NCBI RefSeq assembly: GCF_900109465.1
Contig: NZ_FOAZ01000007.1
Span: forward strand, 162,840-226,839
DNA: 64,000 bases
Direction: 5' to 3'
Source of the DNA: Streptacidiphilus jiangxiensis
Lineage (GTDB): Bacteria > Actinomycetota > Actinomycetes > Streptomycetales > Streptomycetaceae
The notes beneath the pieces were generated by a model. The model worked only from the letters and a program-made list of their open reading frames with translations, was not told the origin of the DNA and ran no database searches. A program made the position numbers and the translations under genes. Below are positions 15,122 to 24,120 of this stretch, in pieces (position 1 is the first letter of the stretch; the number at the start of each line of letters is the position of its first letter).

Positions 15122-17494
15122 ATGCGCATCGCCGTCATCGGAGGCGGACCCGGAGGGCTCTACACCGCCGCCCTCGCCAAGCAGTTGTCCCCGGAGTGGG
15201 AGGTCGTCGTCTGGGAACGCAACGCCCGCGACGCGGCCTTCGGATTCGGCGTGGTCTTCTCCGACGAGACCCTGAGCGGCATCGCCCAGGCCGATCCGAC
15301 CGTGTTCGCCGCGCTGGAGGCCGAGTTCGCCCGCTGGAGCGACATCGACATCCACTACGCGGGCCGGCTGCGCACCTCCGGCGGACACGGCTTCGCCGCC
15401 CTGGACCGCAACCGGCTGCGGGAGATCCTGCAGCAGCGCTGCGCCGAACTCGGCGTCGAGGTCCACTACGGGACGCCGGCGCCGCCCGTGGCGGACCTGT
15501 CCGCGCAGTACGACCTGGTGGTCGCGGCGGACGGCGTCCGCTCGCAGACCCGCGCCGCCTACGCCGACGAGTTCGGCGTGCACCTGGACGAGCGGACCTG
15601 CCGCTACATGTGGCTCGCCACCGACCGGGTCTTCGAGGCGTTCACCTTCATCGTCGAGGAGTGCGACTTCGGTGTTCTCCAGGTGCACGCCTACCCCTAC
15701 GACGAGCACCGCTCCACCTTCATCGTCGAGATGGAGGAGGACGCCTGGCGGCGCGGCGGATTCGCGGAGCTCGCCGACCGGGAGTTCGCCCGAGGGGAGA
15801 GCGACGAGGCGAGTGTGCGCCGCTGCGAGGAACTGCTCGCCGATCACCTCGACGGCTGCCGCCTGATCCCCAACGCCTCCAGGTGGATCACCTTCTCGAC
15901 CGTGCGGACCGCCTCCTGGAGCCGGGGCAACATCGTCCTGCTGGGCGACGCGGCGCACACGGCCCACTTCTCGATCGGCTCGGGAACCAAGCTCGCCATG
16001 GAGGACGCGCTGGCCCTCGTCGCCGGCCTGCACGAACAGCCCACCGTGGCCGAGGCGCTGGCCGCCTACGAGGCCGAACGCAGGCCCGCCGTCGAGTCGG
16101 TCCAGCGCGCGGCGCAGGCCAGCCTGGAGTGGTTCGAGACCATCGGCCGCTACCGCGGCCAGGACCCGGACCAGTTCGCCTTCAACCTGCTCACCCGCAG
16201 CCGCCGGGTCACCTACGGCAACCTGCGCGCCCGCGACCTCGGCTTCGTCGACGCGGTCGACGCCGCCGTCGGTGACGGCTCGGGCGCCCCGCCGATGTTC
16301 CAGCCGCTGCGGCTGGCCGGACTGCGGCTGCGCAACCGCGTCGTCGTCCCGCCACTGGCGACCTTCACCGCGGTCGAGGGCGTTCCCGACGCGTTCGAGC
16401 AGGCGCAACTGACCACGCAGGCCCTGGGCGGGGCCGGTCTGGTGTTCGCCGGGATGACGGCCGTCAGCCCCGAGGGCCGCGCGAGCCTCGCCTGCCCCGG
16501 GCTCTGGAACGACCGGCAGACCGCGGCCTGGCGCGACATCGTCGCGGCCGTGCGGGAGGTCACGGACACACCGCTGGGAATCCAGCTCACCCACGCCGGG
16601 CGCCGCGGCTCGACCGCGGTGCCCGGAGCGGACGGGGTCGGCCGGCCACTGGGCGGGGAGGAAGGCTGGCCGACACTCGCGGCCTCCGCCCTCGCGTGGG
16701 ACGCGGGGTACCCCGCACCGCGCGAGGCGACACCCGGCGACCTCACCGCGGTGGCCCGGGACTTCGCCGCCGCGGCCCGCCGCGCCCTCCACGCCGGTTT
16801 CGACGTCCTGGAACTCCAGTTCGGCCACGGCCACCTGGTCTCCGGATTCCTGTCCCCGCTCACCAACAGGCGGAGCGACGCCTACGGCGGGGACCTGAGG
16901 AACCGGCTGCGCTTCCCGTGCGAGGTGCTCGCGGCCGTCCGGGCCGTCTGGCCCGCGGCGAAGCCCCTGGTCGTGCGCATCTCCGCCACGGACTGGGCCG
17001 CGAACGGCACCAACGAGGCCGAGGCCGTCGAGATCAGCCGTGCGCTCGCCGATGCCGGAGCGGACGCGATCGACGTGTCCACGGGAGAGGTCGTCGCCCA
17101 CCAGCGTCCCGCCTACGGACGCACCTACCAGACTCCCTACGCGGACCTGATCCGCCATGCGACGGGTGTCCCGACCGTCGCGGTCGGCGCCGTCTCCAGC
17201 TACGACGACGTCAACTCGATCCTGCTGGCGGGGCGTGCGGACCTGGTCGCGGTCGGCCGTGGCCACCTCTACGACCCGCAGTGGACCCTGCACGCCGCGG
17301 CGGACCAGGGCTACTCCGGGCCAGGAGCCCGCTGGCCCGAGCCCTGGCAGGCCGGCAGCAGCAGGCCCCCGGGCCCGCGCTCCGACCGCGTCCCGCCGCG
17401 CCTGCAACTGCTGCGCGCGGCCGCCGCGCCGGTCCACCGCCGCTGGCAGCCCCGGATGCTCGGCAGGCCGGCTCCCGCCACCGCGTCCTGCTGA
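15122..17494 (+). CDS. Salicylyl-CoA 5-hydroxylase / 2-aminobenzoyl-CoA monooxygenase-type bifunctional flavoprotein
   Basis: The 790-residue chain joins an N-terminal FAD aromatic monooxygenase (about 1-390) to a C-terminal Old Yellow Enzyme (OYE) domain (about 392-730). The first half has AVIGGGPGGLYTA, a DG-type motif, and LLGDAAHTAHFSIGSGTKLAMEDA. This arrangement is known in 2-aminobenzoyl-CoA monooxygenase/reductase, and salicylyl-CoA 5-hydroxylases of gentisate pathways are related. The OYE half has IQLTHAGRRG and LSPLTNRRSDAYGG, but the segment normally read as HxxHGY is QFGHGH: the first anion-binding His is Gln and the catalytic Tyr is His. Ene-reduction may therefore be lost, leaving an aromatic product for the ring-cleaving dioxygenase downstream. 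A Pro/Arg-rich tail ends the protein. Confidence 0.87.
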   Translation: MRIAVIGGGPGGLYTAALAKQLSPEWEVVVWERNARDAAFGFGVVFSDETLSGIAQADPTVFAALEAEFARWSDIDIHYAGRLRTSGGHGFAALDRNRLREILQQRCAELGVEVHYGTPAPPVADLSAQYDLVVAADGVRSQTRAAYADEFGVHLDERTCRYMWLATDRVFEAFTFIVEECDFGVLQVHAYPYDEHRSTFIVEMEEDAWRRGGFAELADREFARGESDEASVRRCEELLADHLDGCRLIPNASRWITFSTVRTASWSRGNIVLLGDAAHTAHFSIGSGTKLAMEDALALVAGLHEQPTVAEALAAYEAERRPAVESVQRAAQASLEWFETIGRYRGQDPDQFAFNLLTRSRRVTYGNLRARDLGFVDAVDAAVGDGSGAPPMFQPLRLAGLRLRNRVVVPPLATFTAVEGVPDAFEQAQLTTQALGGAGLVFAGMTAVSPEGRASLACPGLWNDRQTAAWRDIVAAVREVTDTPLGIQLTHAGRRGSTAVPGADGVGRPLGGEEGWPTLAASALAWDAGYPAPREATPGDLTAVARDFAAAARRALHAGFDVLELQFGHGHLVSGFLSPLTNRRSDAYGGDLRNRLRFPCEVLAAVRAVWPAAKPLVVRISATDWAANGTNEAEAVEISRALADAGADAIDVSTGEVVAHQRPAYGRTYQTPYADLIRHATGVPTVAVGAVSSYDDVNSILLAGRADLVAVGRGHLYDPQWTLHAAADQGYSGPGARWPEPWQAGSSRPPGPRSDRVPPRLQLLRAAAAPVHRRWQPRMLGRPAPATASC

Positions 17495-17577
17495 CCTTCC
17501 TGCTGACCCCCGGCCCCCGGGCCGACCCGGGCCTCGGCCGACCGGGGCCGTCCCGCAGGCACCGAACGGAGAAACCG

Positions 17578-18603
17578 ATGGAGAACCTGCCCCGCTTCAC
17601 CGCCGCCGCCGTCCAGACCTCGCCCGTCTACCTCGACCCCGACGCCACCGTCGACAAGGCCGTCTCGCTGATCCACGAGGCGGCCGGGAACGGCGCACGA
17701 CTCGTGGTCTTCCCCGAGGTGTTCGTGCCCGGCTACCCGTACTGGAACTGGACGATGAACCCCGTCCAGGGCTCGCCCTGGTTCGAGCGCCTCCGGCGCG
17801 CCTCCGTCGACGTGCCCGGCCCGCACGTGGACGCCCTGCGGGCCGCCGCACGGCAGGCCGGGACCGTCGTGGTGATCGGCGTCAACGAACGCGCACCGCA
17901 CAGCCTCGGGGTTCTCCACAACACCCTGCTCACCATCGACGCCGACGGCGAACTGATCGGCGTGCACCGCAAACTGGTCCCCACCTGGGCCGAGAAGCTG
18001 ACCTGGACCGGTGGCGACGGCAGCTCACTTCGGGTGCACCGCACCGGGGTCGGCCCGCTGGGATCGCTCGCCTGCGGGGAGAACACCAACACCCTGGCCC
18101 GCTTCGCCCTGCTCGCCCAGGGCGAACTGGTGCACACCGCCAGCTACATCGCACTGCCGGTCGCACCCGAGGACTACGACATGGCCGACGCCATCGCGGT
18201 CCGCACCGCCGCCCACAGCTTCGAGGGCAAGGTCTTCTCCGTCGTCGCCTGCTCCACGGTCTCACCGCAGATCGTGGACCTGATCGCCGGGCAGGACGAG
18301 GACGTGCGCGCCATGCTCGGTCGTAGGCGCAGCGCGCTGTCCGGCATCTTCGGCCCCGACGGCCGCCCCGTCACCGAGCCGCTCGTGGACGACGAGGGCA
18401 TCGTCTACGCCGAGATCGACCTCGCCCGGTGCATCCAGCCCAAGCAGATGCACGACATCGTCGGCCACTACAACCGCTTCGACGTCTTCCAGCTCCACGT
18501 CGACAACCGCCCCCGCGGCCCGCTCACCTTCGCCGTCGACCCGGCAGCGGGGCGGGAACACCCCGGCGGGCCGGACCAGAACCCCTCGAAGGAGGACACG
18601 TGA
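17578..18603 (+). CDS. Nitrilase (carbon-nitrogen hydrolase superfamily)
   Basis: Nitrilases hydrolyse nitriles to carboxylic acids and ammonia. The start is ATG 17578, preceded by GGAG; the frame is open further upstream but overlaps the previous gene. In this 341-residue protein the catalytic triad is clear: Glu47 in VVFPEVFVPGYPYW, Lys132 in GVHRKLVPT, and Cys166 in LACGENTNTLARFALLAQGE. CGENTN with the long ARFALLAQGE segment is typical of true nitrilases and cyanide hydratases rather than of amidases. It sits inside the gentisate operon, with its stop overlapping the dioxygenase start (GTGA). A plausible role is hydrolysing an aryl nitrile to the acid used by the CoA ligase; an amidase step on a ring-cleavage amide is an alternative. 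Confidence 0.88.
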   Translation: MENLPRFTAAAVQTSPVYLDPDATVDKAVSLIHEAAGNGARLVVFPEVFVPGYPYWNWTMNPVQGSPWFERLRRASVDVPGPHVDALRAAARQAGTVVVIGVNERAPHSLGVLHNTLLTIDADGELIGVHRKLVPTWAEKLTWTGGDGSSLRVHRTGVGPLGSLACGENTNTLARFALLAQGELVHTASYIALPVAPEDYDMADAIAVRTAAHSFEGKVFSVVACSTVSPQIVDLIAGQDEDVRAMLGRRRSALSGIFGPDGRPVTEPLVDDEGIVYAEIDLARCIQPKQMHDIVGHYNRFDVFQLHVDNRPRGPLTFAVDPAAGREHPGGPDQNPSKEDT

Positions 18604-19721
18604 ACACCTACGACGACGACCAGGTCGGGCGCGCCCGCGTCGCGGACAGTCCAGAACTGCTCGCCTACTACGACGAGTTGGCGCAGTTGGACGCCGGCGC
18701 GCTGTGGACCGTCGCCAACGAGATCGAGCCCTGGTACCCGCAGCCGAAGTCCGTCCCGGTGCTGTGGCGCTACCGGGACCTGCGCCCGCTCGTCGCCAAG
18801 GCCCTCGCCATGGTGAAGGCCGAGGACGCAGGACGGCGCGTCGTCATGCTGGTCAACCCCGGCCGCAAGGAGCACAGTGCCGCCGTCGGCCTGCTCTACA
18901 CCGGTCTGCAGATCATGGGGCCGGGGGAGTCGATGAGCGCGCACCGGCACGCCGCCGCGGCCCTGCGCTTCGTCCACGAGGGAACCGGGGCGTGGACGAT
19001 CGTCGACGGCCAGAAGCTCAAGGTCGGCCCCGGCGACTTCGCGATCACCCCCAACGGCACCTGGCACGAGCACGGCAACGAGTCGCACGACGCCCCCGTC
19101 ATCTGGCAGGACGGTCTCGACATCCCACTCACCAACACCCTCGACGCCAACTTCTACGAGATCCACCCCGAACTGCACCAGCGGCCCGGGCCGGTGGTGA
19201 ACTCCTCCGTCCTCAGCCACGGCGCCAACCTGCTGCCCTACGGCCTGGAGAAGTGGACCCGGCCCTACTCGCCGGTCCTCGGCTACCCGTGGGAGCCCAG
19301 CTACCAGGCGCTGCGCAACCTGGCCAAGGCCACCGGCGGGTCCCCGTACGACGGCGTGATCATGGAGTACACGAACCCGCTCACCGGAGGCCCGGTCATG
19401 CCCACCATGGGCGCCCACCTCCAGCTGCTGCGCCCCGGACAGCGCACCCGGGCGCACCGCCACACCGGCTCCGTCGTCTACACGGCCGCGAAGGGCCGGG
19501 GCGTCTCCGTCATCGCGGGGCAGCGCTTGCCCTGGCAGCAGGGCGACATCTTCTGCGTCCCCTCCTGGGCCTGGCACGAGCACGCGAACCTCGACCCGAA
19601 CGAGGACGCCTGCCTGTTCTCCTTCAACGACTTCCCCGTCATGCGCTCCCTCGGCTTCCTGCGTGAGGAGGCCTACCCGGACCACGACGGCCACCAGCCG
19701 GTTGCCGACCGGCAGCCGTAG
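18600..19721 (+). CDS. Gentisate 1,2-dioxygenase
   Basis: This is a bicupin Fe(II) dioxygenase of 373 residues that cleaves gentisate between C1 and C2 to maleylpyruvate. Start GTG 18600 overlaps the nitrilase stop and has a near-perfect AAGGAGG five bases upstream. The N-terminal cupin has SAHRHAAAALRFVHEG and TWHEHGNE, giving the two-His plus later His iron site, and the C-terminal cupin has RAHRHTGSVVYTAAKG with SWAWHEHAN. Both match gentisate dioxygenases. 5-hydroxyanthranilate or salicylate dioxygenase activity is possible in this superfamily and should be kept in mind because of the 2-aminobenzoyl-CoA-type gene upstream. Confidence 0.88.
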   Translation: MNTYDDDQVGRARVADSPELLAYYDELAQLDAGALWTVANEIEPWYPQPKSVPVLWRYRDLRPLVAKALAMVKAEDAGRRVVMLVNPGRKEHSAAVGLLYTGLQIMGPGESMSAHRHAAAALRFVHEGTGAWTIVDGQKLKVGPGDFAITPNGTWHEHGNESHDAPVIWQDGLDIPLTNTLDANFYEIHPELHQRPGPVVNSSVLSHGANLLPYGLEKWTRPYSPVLGYPWEPSYQALRNLAKATGGSPYDGVIMEYTNPLTGGPVMPTMGAHLQLLRPGQRTRAHRHTGSVVYTAAKGRGVSVIAGQRLPWQQGDIFCVPSWAWHEHANLDPNEDACLFSFNDFPVMRSLGFLREEAYPDHDGHQPVADRQP

Positions 19722-19781
19722 CCGGTCGCCACCGCGCCCACCTCACGCCTTCGCGCCACCCCACTGCAAGGAGAGACCACC

Positions 19782-20702
19782 ATGCGACTGGTCACCTACA
19801 CCCTCGCCGCCGAAACCCCTGCGCCCGCCCGCCTCGGCGTCCAGCTCGAGGACCGGATCCTCGACCTGCCCGCGCTCGCGGCGGCCGACGGGGCCGAACT
19901 GCCCGCCGACCTGCTGGCGCTGATCCGGGCCGGGCGGCCGGCCCTGGAGACGGCCCGCCGACTGGTGGCGGACCGCGTCGCGGCCGGGGCGGACCCCGGC
20001 CTCGACGGGCACGCCCTGGCCGACGTGACGCTGCACGCGCCGCTGCGACCGGGAAAGATCATCGGAGTCGGCCTCAACTATGTGGAGCACGTCGCCGAGT
20101 CCCACCGCACCCTCGACACCGGGCGGGAGCTGCCCGACCGCCCGGTGCTGTTCTCCAAGCCCGCAACCGCCGTCACCGGCCCCGGCTCCCCGATCCTGCA
20201 CGACGCCGACCTCACGAAGGAGCTGGACTGGGAGTGCGAGCTCGCCGTCGTGATCGGACGGCGCGCGCACCGGGTCGGCGAGGACCAGGCCTGGGACCAC
20301 GTCTTCGGCTACAGCATCGTCAACGACATCAGCGCCCGCGACCAGCGCCGCTCAGGGCAGTGGTTCTTCTCCAAGGGCCAGGACTCCTACGCCCCCTTCG
20401 GCCCCGCCGTGGTCACCGCCGACGAGATCGCGGACCCGCACGACCTGGATCTGCGGCTGACCGTCAACGGCGAGGTCAAGCAGGACTCGAACACCCGTCA
20501 CATGCTGTTCCGGATCCCCCGCCTGATCGCGGACATCTCCTCCGGCGTCACCCTCGAACCCGGCGACGTCATCGCCACCGGATCACCCTCCGGCGTGGGC
20601 GCCGGCTTCGTCCCCCCGCAGTTCCTGCGGCCCGGCGACACCGTCGCCGCCACCATCGCCGGCATCGGCACCCTCACCAACCCCGTCGTCGACGCCCGCT
20701 GA
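19782..20702 (+). CDS. FAH-family hydrolase (maleylpyruvate/fumarylpyruvate hydrolase)
   Basis: The protein has 306 residues and belongs to the fumarylacetoacetate hydrolase family. Metal-site and fold signatures are IIGVGLNYVEHVAES, ELDWECELAVVIG, GYSIVNDISARDQRR, and GDVIATGSPSGVGAG. In the gentisate route this enzyme cleaves the ring-opened product to pyruvate plus maleate or fumarate. No maleylpyruvate isomerase (glutathione or mycothiol type) lies in the operon, while a maleate isomerase follows directly. I therefore infer direct maleylpyruvate hydrolysis. AAGGAGAG precedes the ATG. Confidence 0.87.
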   Translation: MRLVTYTLAAETPAPARLGVQLEDRILDLPALAAADGAELPADLLALIRAGRPALETARRLVADRVAAGADPGLDGHALADVTLHAPLRPGKIIGVGLNYVEHVAESHRTLDTGRELPDRPVLFSKPATAVTGPGSPILHDADLTKELDWECELAVVIGRRAHRVGEDQAWDHVFGYSIVNDISARDQRRSGQWFFSKGQDSYAPFGPAVVTADEIADPHDLDLRLTVNGEVKQDSNTRHMLFRIPRLIADISSGVTLEPGDVIATGSPSGVGAGFVPPQFLRPGDTVAATIAGIGTLTNPVVDAR

Positions 20703-20785
20703 CCGGGTCGACCCCGCGGGGCCGGCTCCGCCCTGACCCGGCTCCGCGGCCCACACCACTGCCACCCGACAAGGAGAGCCCGCCC

Positions 20786-21565
20786 GTGGCCCCACGCACC
20801 TACCGGATCGGCCAGATCGTCCCCAGCTCCAACGTCACCATGGAGACCGAGGTCCCCGCCATCCTGCGCGCCCGCGAGACGATCGCGCCCGAACGCTTCA
20901 CCTTCCACTCCAGCCGGATGCGGATGACCCACGTCACCGCCGAACAGCTCAAGGCGATGGACGCCGACTCCGACCGCTGCGCCGTCGAGTTGTCCGACGC
21001 CCACGTCGACGTCCTCGGCTACGCCTGCCTGGTCGCCATCATGAGCATGGGCCCGGGCTACCACCGCGCCGCGCAGAAACGACTGCACCTGCGCACGGCC
21101 GAGAACGACGCCCCGGCGCCCGTCGTCACCAGCGCGGGCGCGCTCGTCGACGGGCTGCACACCCTCGGGGCCAAGAAGATCGTGCTGGTCGCCCCGTACC
21201 TGAAGCCGCTCACCCGGACCGTCGTGGACTACCTCACCCACGAAGGCATCGAGGTGCTGGACCACACCTCCCTGGAGATCCCCGGCAACCTCGACGTCGC
21301 CGCGCACGACCCGACCGCCCTGCCCGGCATCGCGCGTCGGCTCGACCACGCCGACGCCGACGCCGTCGTGCTCTCGGCCTGCGTCCAGATGCCCTCGCTG
21401 TCCGCGATCGAGGACGCGGAGCAGGTGCTCGGCAAGCCCGTCGTCTCGGCGGCGGTCTGCACGGCGCACCAGATGCTGCGCAGGCTCGGGCTGCCGGCTG
21501 TGGCGCCGGGAGCCGGACACCTGCTGTCCGGTGCCTACGCGCAGGCACCGCTGCGGGAGCCCTGA
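20786..21565 (+). CDS. Maleate cis-trans isomerase (Asp/Glu racemase superfamily)
   Basis: This 259-residue protein converts maleate to fumarate without a cofactor. Start is GTG 20786 with AAGGAG nine bases upstream; the open frame before it overlaps the preceding gene. The family signature GQIVPSSNVTMETEVPA is at the N-terminus, and two Cys lie in the expected places: VLGYACLVAIMSMG and VVLSACVQMPSL. Its presence at the end of the operon closes the pathway into the TCA cycle, since the upstream hydrolase would give maleate and pyruvate. An arylmalonate-decarboxylase-like role is unlikely given the context. Confidence 0.87.
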   Translation: MAPRTYRIGQIVPSSNVTMETEVPAILRARETIAPERFTFHSSRMRMTHVTAEQLKAMDADSDRCAVELSDAHVDVLGYACLVAIMSMGPGYHRAAQKRLHLRTAENDAPAPVVTSAGALVDGLHTLGAKKIVLVAPYLKPLTRTVVDYLTHEGIEVLDHTSLEIPGNLDVAAHDPTALPGIARRLDHADADAVVLSACVQMPSLSAIEDAEQVLGKPVVSAAVCTAHQMLRRLGLPAVAPGAGHLLSGAYAQAPLREP

Positions 21566-21646
21566 CCTGCGACAGCTGTGACCTGCGGTGCCCTGCCGAC
21601 CCGCCCGGTATGATCACAGGCGGGCGCGCGAGGAGGTAGGGCGAGG

Positions 21647-22492
21647 ATGGCGGAGACCGCGACCCGGCCGAGTTCGCTGATCAACACGATCTACGGCGAG
21701 TTCGTCCGGCGCATCGGCGGCTGGATCTCCATCGCGGACCTCATCGCGTTGATGGCCCAGCTCGACGTCGACAGCTCCTCCGTGCGGTCGGCGACCTCCC
21801 GACTGAAGAAGACCGGCACGCTGGTCCAGGAACGCGGCAAGGGCATCGGCATCGGCTACCGCCTCGCCCCGGAGATGGAGGCGGTCTTCGACGAGGGGGA
21901 CCGGCGGATCTTCGCCGGCCTGGAGCCCGCGTCGCTGGACGACGGCTGGGTGGTCGCCGTCTTCTCCGTGCCCGAGTCCGAGCGGGCGCAGCGACACCAG
22001 TTGCGTGCCCGGCTGACCCGGCTGGGGTTCGGCAACGCCGCTCCCGGTGTCTGGCTCGCCCCCGCCCGGCTGCTGGCCGACACCCGCAGCGTGCTGGAAC
22101 GCGACGGCCTGAGCCCTTACGTGCACCTTTTCACCTCCGCCTACGCGGGCTTCGCGGAGCTCCGCGCGGCGGTGGCCACCTGGTGGGACTTCCCGGCCAT
22201 CGAGGCGCAGTATGCCGAGTTCACCGACGCCTACCGGTTGTTGGCGGACGACCTGCGCCAGGGCCCGGAGCCGGACCCGGTGGAGGCGTTCCGTGAGTAC
22301 GTCCCGCTGCTGACCGAGTGGCGCCGCCTGCCCTATCTCGACCCCGGCCTGCCCAGCGAGCTGCTGCCGGCGGACTGGAACGCCGTGGGGGCCAGGCGGC
22401 TCTTCGCCGACCTGCGCGACCTCCTGGCGGAGCCCGCCCTGCGCCATGTGGAGCTGCAGTCCGGGCGCGTCCGTATGCCCGCGACAGGCTGA
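21647..22492 (+). CDS. PaaX-family transcriptional regulator
   Basis: PaaX repressors bind aryl-CoA (phenylacetyl-CoA in the founding case) and control aromatic degradation. The 281-residue protein begins with a winged-helix domain (FVRRIGGWISIADLIALMAQL, then SSVRSATSRLKKTGTLVQ), followed by the PaaX middle domain (DDGWVVAVFSVPESERAQRHQLRARL) and C-terminal domain (PLLTEWRRLPYLDPGLPSELLP). It follows the catabolic operon by 81 bases on the same strand, with a TATGAT hexamer at 21609-21614 that may give it its own promoter. By analogy, its inducer may be the aryl-CoA made by the operon's ligase. The target site was not found. Confidence 0.9.
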   Translation: MAETATRPSSLINTIYGEFVRRIGGWISIADLIALMAQLDVDSSSVRSATSRLKKTGTLVQERGKGIGIGYRLAPEMEAVFDEGDRRIFAGLEPASLDDGWVVAVFSVPESERAQRHQLRARLTRLGFGNAAPGVWLAPARLLADTRSVLERDGLSPYVHLFTSAYAGFAELRAAVATWWDFPAIEAQYAEFTDAYRLLADDLRQGPEPDPVEAFREYVPLLTEWRRLPYLDPGLPSELLPADWNAVGARRLFADLRDLLAEPALRHVELQSGRVRMPATG

Positions 22493-22577
22493 CCGACCAC
22501 CACGCGAAGTTGTTCCGTCCTCGGGTCTGTTCTTTCGTTCCTGGGTCTGGCGGCCGGGCATACCGACTGGTATCTAC

Positions 22578-22590
22578 TTACACGTGTTAC
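22578..22590. promoter_or_regulatory. Operator B, TTACACGTGTTAC
   Basis: The palindrome is centred on CACGTG 22581-22586, 57 bases before the TTG start of the secreted phosphoesterase. It is close enough to lie within that gene's promoter. It matches the four other sites in the window. Confidence 0.75.
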
Positions 22591-22642
22591 TGCTGTCACG
22601 AGTAACCACTCCTGTTCCCTTCTCCTCCGCAGGGAGACGACC

Positions 22643-24076
22643 TTGCCTGCACTGCCGCGTTCCTTCGCACGAACCGCAAGCACCGTCGCGCGCCGGCCCC
22701 GCCTCCACGCCGGTGCCGCCGCGCTGCTCCTGCTCAGCATCGGCCTCGGCACGAACGCCGCCGGCGCCACCGCCGGTCCGCAGCCACACCTCGCCCGGGG
22801 TGCGGCAAGCGGCCGGGCCTTACTGCCCCCGGGACTGATCAACCACATCCTGGTCATCGACCTGGAGAACGAGGGCTACCCGACCACCTTCGGCGCACAG
22901 TCCCCGGCGGTCTACCTCAACACCACGCTGCGCGCCGAGGGCGAGCTGATCCCGGGCTACTACGCCACCGGCCACTTCAGCCTCGACAACTACATCGCCC
23001 AGGTCTCCGGCCAGGCGCCCACCATGCTCACCAAGGCCGACTGTGCGAACTTCGCCACCCGCACCTTCAGCTACCTCGACGTCAGTCCCGGCACGGACGA
23101 CCCGAACCCCGGCGTCAATCCCGGCCAGGTCGACGGCAACGGGTGTGTCTATCCCGCCCCGAACCCGGCGACCGGAGCCCACGGCGCACCGACCATCGCC
23201 GACCAGCTCGACGCCCTCTTCCCGCCCGACCCCGCCACGCATCGCGCCGCCTGGCGCGAATACGCCGAGGACATGGGCGACAACTCGACCCGGGACGGCG
23301 GCACTTCGGATCCCACCGGTGGCACCGACTGCGCCCACCCCGCGGTCGGCGGCGCCGACCAGGCCGAGGTGGCCACGGCCACCGACCAGTACGCCACCCG
23401 GCACAACCCCTTCATGTACTTCCACTCGGTCATCGACAACGCCGCCGAGTGCCGTGCCAACGTCGTCCCGCTGGGCACCCTGCGTGCCGACGGCACCCCC
23501 GATCCGTCCGGCCACCTCGCCCAGGACCTGGCGGACCCGGCCCGCGCGCCGCGCTTCGGATTCATCACCCCCAACCTGTGCGACGACGGCCACGACGCCA
23601 CCTGCGCCGGCGTCAACGCCGAGGGTGGACACACCGGGGGGCTTGCCGCGGCCGACCTCTGGCTCAAGCACTGGATGCCGATGATCCTCGGCTCGCCGGC
23701 CTACCAGCAGGGCGACACCCTCGTCGTGCTCACCTTCGACGAGGCCGACGCGGATCCGTCGACGGCCGGCTACGCCGCCGCGTGCTGCAACGAACAACCC
23801 GGCCCGAACGTGGTCGCGCCCGGCGACAGCACCTTCCAGGCGACCAGCGACACCGCGCCCGGCGGTGGTCGGACCGGTGCCGTGCTGTTCGACAAGCGCT
23901 ACATCACGCCCGGAAGCGTGGACACCACCGGCACCTACAACCACTACTCGGCGCTGCGCAGTTACGAGGACCTGCTGGGCCTGTGGTTCGGCGGCGCGGA
24001 CGGCCGTGGCCACCTGGGCTTCGCGGCCCAGTCGGGCCTGCAGCCGTTCGGATCCGACGTCTTCAACGCCTTCTGA
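22643..24076 (+). CDS. Secreted phosphoesterase-family protein (acid phosphatase-like)
   Basis: The 477-residue protein belongs to the phosphoesterase family that holds acid phosphatases and phospholipase C-like enzymes. TTG 22643 follows AGGGAG by six bases. The N-terminus has Arg-rich residues, then LHAGAAALLLLSIGLGTNAAGA, a signal peptide. Family landmarks are INHILVIDLENEGYPTTFG (Asp/Glu metal-site region), PGYYATGHFSLDNYIAQVSGQAP, RFGFITPNLCDDGHDATC, and LVVLTFDEADADPS near the C-terminus. Several Cys suggest disulphides. An operator shared with the aromatic, esterase and transport genes lies in its promoter. It may release an organic substrate from phosphate esters outside the cell. Confidence 0.83.
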   Translation: MPALPRSFARTASTVARRPRLHAGAAALLLLSIGLGTNAAGATAGPQPHLARGAASGRALLPPGLINHILVIDLENEGYPTTFGAQSPAVYLNTTLRAEGELIPGYYATGHFSLDNYIAQVSGQAPTMLTKADCANFATRTFSYLDVSPGTDDPNPGVNPGQVDGNGCVYPAPNPATGAHGAPTIADQLDALFPPDPATHRAAWREYAEDMGDNSTRDGGTSDPTGGTDCAHPAVGGADQAEVATATDQYATRHNPFMYFHSVIDNAAECRANVVPLGTLRADGTPDPSGHLAQDLADPARAPRFGFITPNLCDDGHDATCAGVNAEGGHTGGLAAADLWLKHWMPMILGSPAYQQGDTLVVLTFDEADADPSTAGYAAACCNEQPGPNVVAPGDSTFQATSDTAPGGGRTGAVLFDKRYITPGSVDTTGTYNHYSALRSYEDLLGLWFGGADGRGHLGFAAQSGLQPFGSDVFNAF

Positions 24077-24120
24077 GCACGCGCTCTCTGAGGTTCGTCC
24101 AGAAAGCGTTCAGAAAGCGC

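Noticed and set aside
24100-24119. CAGAAAGCG repeated twice with an 11-base period between convergent genes
   Set aside because: Too short to call a repeat element; it is in a 44-base gap and forms no clear hairpin.
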